Assembly (NCBI GenBank): GCA_023411715.1
Contig: JAEYOM010000046.1
Span: forward strand, 1 to 15,581
DNA from: Bacillota bacterium
GTDB lineage: Bacteria > Bacillota > Clostridia > Acetivibrionales > DTU013
DNA: 15,581 nucleotides
Reading direction: 5' to 3'
Shown: positions 14,173-15,581 of the stretch, piece after piece
Layout: each line of letters starts with the position of its first letter
Numbering within the stretch: position 1 is the first letter of the stretch
Translations under genes and position numbers: made by a program
Notes under the pieces: generated by a model
What the model was told of the DNA's origin: nothing
Database searches by the model: none
The model's input: only the letters and a program-made list of their open reading frames with translations

Positions 14173-14964
14173 ATGATATTTTTCTTTTCCGGCACGGGTA
14201 ACTCGTATTTTGTCGCTTCCAAGATAGCTTCACGTACAGGTGAAGGCTTGGCGCCCATCGCCCGCCTGTTGAGAAATGCCGAAGGAGGGTATGAGTACAC
14301 CCTTCGGGATGGCGAGGTCGTGGGCTTTGTCTACCCGATCTACGCATGGGCGCCTCCCAGGATAGTTCTGAATTTTATATCCAAACTGAGACTCAGAAAT
14401 TATAATAACAATTACATGTTTTCAGCCGCCACCTGCGGAGATGATACCGGCAATTCCGTCAAGCTTCTTCGAAGAAGCCTGCAAAAAAGGGGCCTCAACC
14501 TGGATGCATGTTTTTCGGTAAGGATGCCTAATAACTACGTATTTATAATGGATGTGGACCCTGAAAATCTTAAAAAGGAAAAGCTTGATGCGGCGGAAAA
14601 AGCGATAGACGGTATATACGATGCAATAAAGGAGAAAAGGACAATCACCGTCGACCATCTATCAATAAGGTTCCCGGGTCTAAAAACCGCATTGGTAACA
14701 CCATTGTTCAACAATTTAGGCATACGTCCGCGGAGGTTTTTTTCTGAAGACAGTTGCACGGGCTGCGGAATATGTGAGAAGGTATGCTCTAACCAGAATA
14801 TTAGGGTGAATGGGAGACCGGTTTGGGGAAACCATTGCAGCCAGTGCTTCGCGTGCCTTCATTATTGCCCCACAAAGGCCGTGCAGTATGGCCGCGGGAC
14901 GTGTAAAAAGGGCAGGTATACCAATCCCAATGTAAAAGTCAGCGATATGTTCAACGATAAATAA
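14173..14964 (+). CDS. EFR1-type protein: flavodoxin-like domain plus two [4Fe-4S] clusters
   Basis: A 263-residue protein. The N-terminal ~180 residues resemble a flavodoxin fold and begin at once with the phosphate-binding loop FFSGTGNSYFVASKIA, a place for FMN; GFVYPIYAWAPPRIVLNFI follows. The C-terminal region is a bacterial ferredoxin with C195, C198, C201, C205 and C222, C225, C228, C232 (the last followed by Pro), enough for two [4Fe-4S] clusters. Proteins of this form, common in Clostridia and usually named EFR1 family ferrodoxin, are presumed cytosolic electron carriers or flavin reductases with no fixed partner. TAGGAATT about five bases upstream gives a modest ribosome binding site for the ATG at 14173. 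It ends the run that starts with the sirtuin. The family is secure; the electron donor and acceptor are unknown. Confidence 0.92.
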   Translation: MIFFFSGTGNSYFVASKIASRTGEGLAPIARLLRNAEGGYEYTLRDGEVVGFVYPIYAWAPPRIVLNFISKLRLRNYNNNYMFSAATCGDDTGNSVKLLRRSLQKRGLNLDACFSVRMPNNYVFIMDVDPENLKKEKLDAAEKAIDGIYDAIKEKRTITVDHLSIRFPGLKTALVTPLFNNLGIRPRRFFSEDSCTGCGICEKVCSNQNIRVNGRPVWGNHCSQCFACLHYCPTKAVQYGRGTCKKGRYTNPNVKVSDMFNDK

Positions 14965-14989
14965 AAGTTGCGCACTGTATGGCAGAAGA

Positions 14990-15010
14990 ATTGGGAGTGT
15001 CCCTAATTTT
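14990..15010 (+). terminator. Candidate terminator after the EFR1 gene
   Basis: ATTGGGA (14990-14996) and TCCC-T-AAT (15000-15007) form a seven-pair stem with one bulged T and a GTG loop, followed by TTTGTG and, further on, TTTTTT. The stem is modest and the loop tight. Confidence 0.4.
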
Positions 15011-15225
15011 GTGTTCCTTTTTTATCTTTAGTTAATATGATTTACATAATGTTTATTCCAAGATAATAGAATTGCATTCCTGAAACGTCAGTAAAATTGC
15101 ATGTATTGGATTTGTCGCAGTTGCGTCTTTCGTTTAGTTCGTATTTTATTAAAAGTGCGAAATGACTCTAATGTGCGCCCCATGTCACGGACATTTTGCA
15201 ATTGTACCTTATACTTTTAACAATA

Positions 15226-15368
15226 CTGTACAAAATTTCAAGTAAGGTACGCAACGAGGCGACATAATACATAAATTACTATCATTATCGCACTAAATCT
15301 CGCTAAAAGCTCATAAAAAAACTCAGCTTTTACACAAATATTTGTACATTACTTGAAATTTTGTACAG
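15226..15368. repeat. Long inverted repeat in AT-rich non-coding DNA
   Basis: The 20 bases at 15226-15245 are the exact reverse complement of 15349-15368 (one arm reads CTGTACAAAATTTCAAGTAA). After one mismatch, four more bases pair (GTAC at 15247-15250 with 15344-15347), so the arms are 25 bp. The 93-base centre has no gene but holds a nested 8-bp inverted repeat, TAAAAGCT (15304-15311) with AGCTTTTA (15325-15332). It lies between two convergent genes in the 566-base gene-free stretch 14965-15530. I see no transposase or target duplication. It may be a MITE-like element, a recombination or binding site, or a structured transcript end. Confidence 0.9.
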
Positions 15369-15530
15369 GAAACAATGAATCGTTAATTCAAATCCAGCCT
15401 CATAAATTCCTGTTTATCAGAAAAATCTCGTACAAACGTCACTTCGCCCTTTCAAACGAGTATGTAATATGGATTTGTTACAGTTGCACATTTAATAAAA
15501 AACTGCGATTTACCGCTCCTCGGATTATGC

Positions 15531-15581
15531 TTATGATATGCGTTCTTCTAACCATTTTGCAACGCCGTCATTGTCGTTAAT
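15531..15581 (-). CDS. Cof-type HAD hydrolase, C-terminal end only (enters from right edge)
   Basis: On the minus strand the last 51 bases read INDNDGVAKWLEERIS followed by TAA at 15533-15531. The NDxDGVAxxLE ending is the usual C-terminus of Cof-type (class IIB) haloacid dehalogenase-like phosphatases, which dephosphorylate sugar phosphates or similar small molecules in the cytosol. Only 16 residues are visible, so none of the catalytic motifs can be checked. If right, the gene converges on the EFR1 gene and the gap between them is a shared 3' region. Confidence 0.6.
   Translation of the reverse strand: MNDNDGVAKWLEERIS

Noticed and set aside
14993..15020. GTGTCCCTAATTTTGTGTT as a terminal repeat of a lost insertion sequence
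   Set aside because: It recalls IS ends, but I find no inverted partner, transposase remnant or target duplication in the window; the terminator reading is simpler.
15083..15201. Additional short matches (AAACGTCA, CATTTTGCAA) between the two halves of the right-end non-coding region
   Set aside because: The second CATTTTGCAA copy lies inside the likely HAD coding end and the spacings do not all agree, so these are probably chance.
15353..15580. A 75-codon + strand open frame at the right end
   Set aside because: No ribosome binding site, no family resemblance, composition typical of non-coding AT-rich DNA, and it overlaps one arm of the inverted repeat and the likely minus-strand HAD gene end.

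Overview
The window looks like chromosomal DNA of an anaerobic member of the Bacillota, most likely a Clostridia. The reasons are strong GGAGG-type ribosome binding sites, sigmaA-like promoters, short GC-rich hairpins with T-tracts as terminators, a CTC-type ribosomal protein L25, an EFR1-type flavodoxin/ferredoxin protein and a Gram-positive style lipoprotein. Most genes lie on the + strand. The only minus-strand gene is the tail of one entering from the right edge. I see no rRNA, tRNA, CRISPR array or intact mobile element.

Layout. 1-342 is the end of a type-2 glycerate kinase. 546-2051 is a GH39 beta-xylosidase with both catalytic glutamates. 2229-2837 is ribosomal protein L25/CTC with a clear terminator. 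2995-7915 is a copper-handling block. Its first gene is a large fusion protein (cytosolic HMA domain, seven membrane segments of the DsbD/UreH type, then two extracytoplasmic cupredoxin-like domains with CxMxM copper motifs and GGCCG tails). It is followed by a Cu+-exporting P1B-type ATPase (CopA) and a CopZ-like chaperone. 8118-8600 is a small four-helix membrane protein of unknown function. 8718-10226 is a strong promoter, a structured leader, an AhpD-like protein and a short-chain dehydrogenase resembling the mycofactocin-coupled group. 10314-12785 is a polar amino acid (perhaps cystine) ABC importer whose first two genes are separated by an 18-bp tandem repeat. 12970-14964 is a run of a sirtuin, a YjbQ/UPF0047 protein and an EFR1 ferredoxin protein. 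14965-15530 is AT-rich, apparently non-coding DNA with a long inverted repeat. The last 51 bases read on the minus strand as the C-terminus of a Cof-type HAD phosphatase.

How the parts work together. The copper block is the most coherent system: CopZ and four HMA domains spread over three proteins would bind cytosolic Cu(I), CopA would pump it out, and the fusion protein would carry Cu(I)-binding modules to the outer face of the membrane, either to buffer exported copper or to hand it to a cuproprotein. No CsoR- or CopY-type regulator gene is in the window. The dehydrogenase and AhpD-like genes are translationally coupled and form a second unit, possibly for alcohol or ketone redox chemistry. 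The ABC genes form a third.

The least explained stretches are the fusion protein itself, the palindromic promoter and leader at 8718-8892, the REP-like hairpin between copA and copZ, the stop-codon-bearing tandem repeat, and the inverted repeat at the right end.
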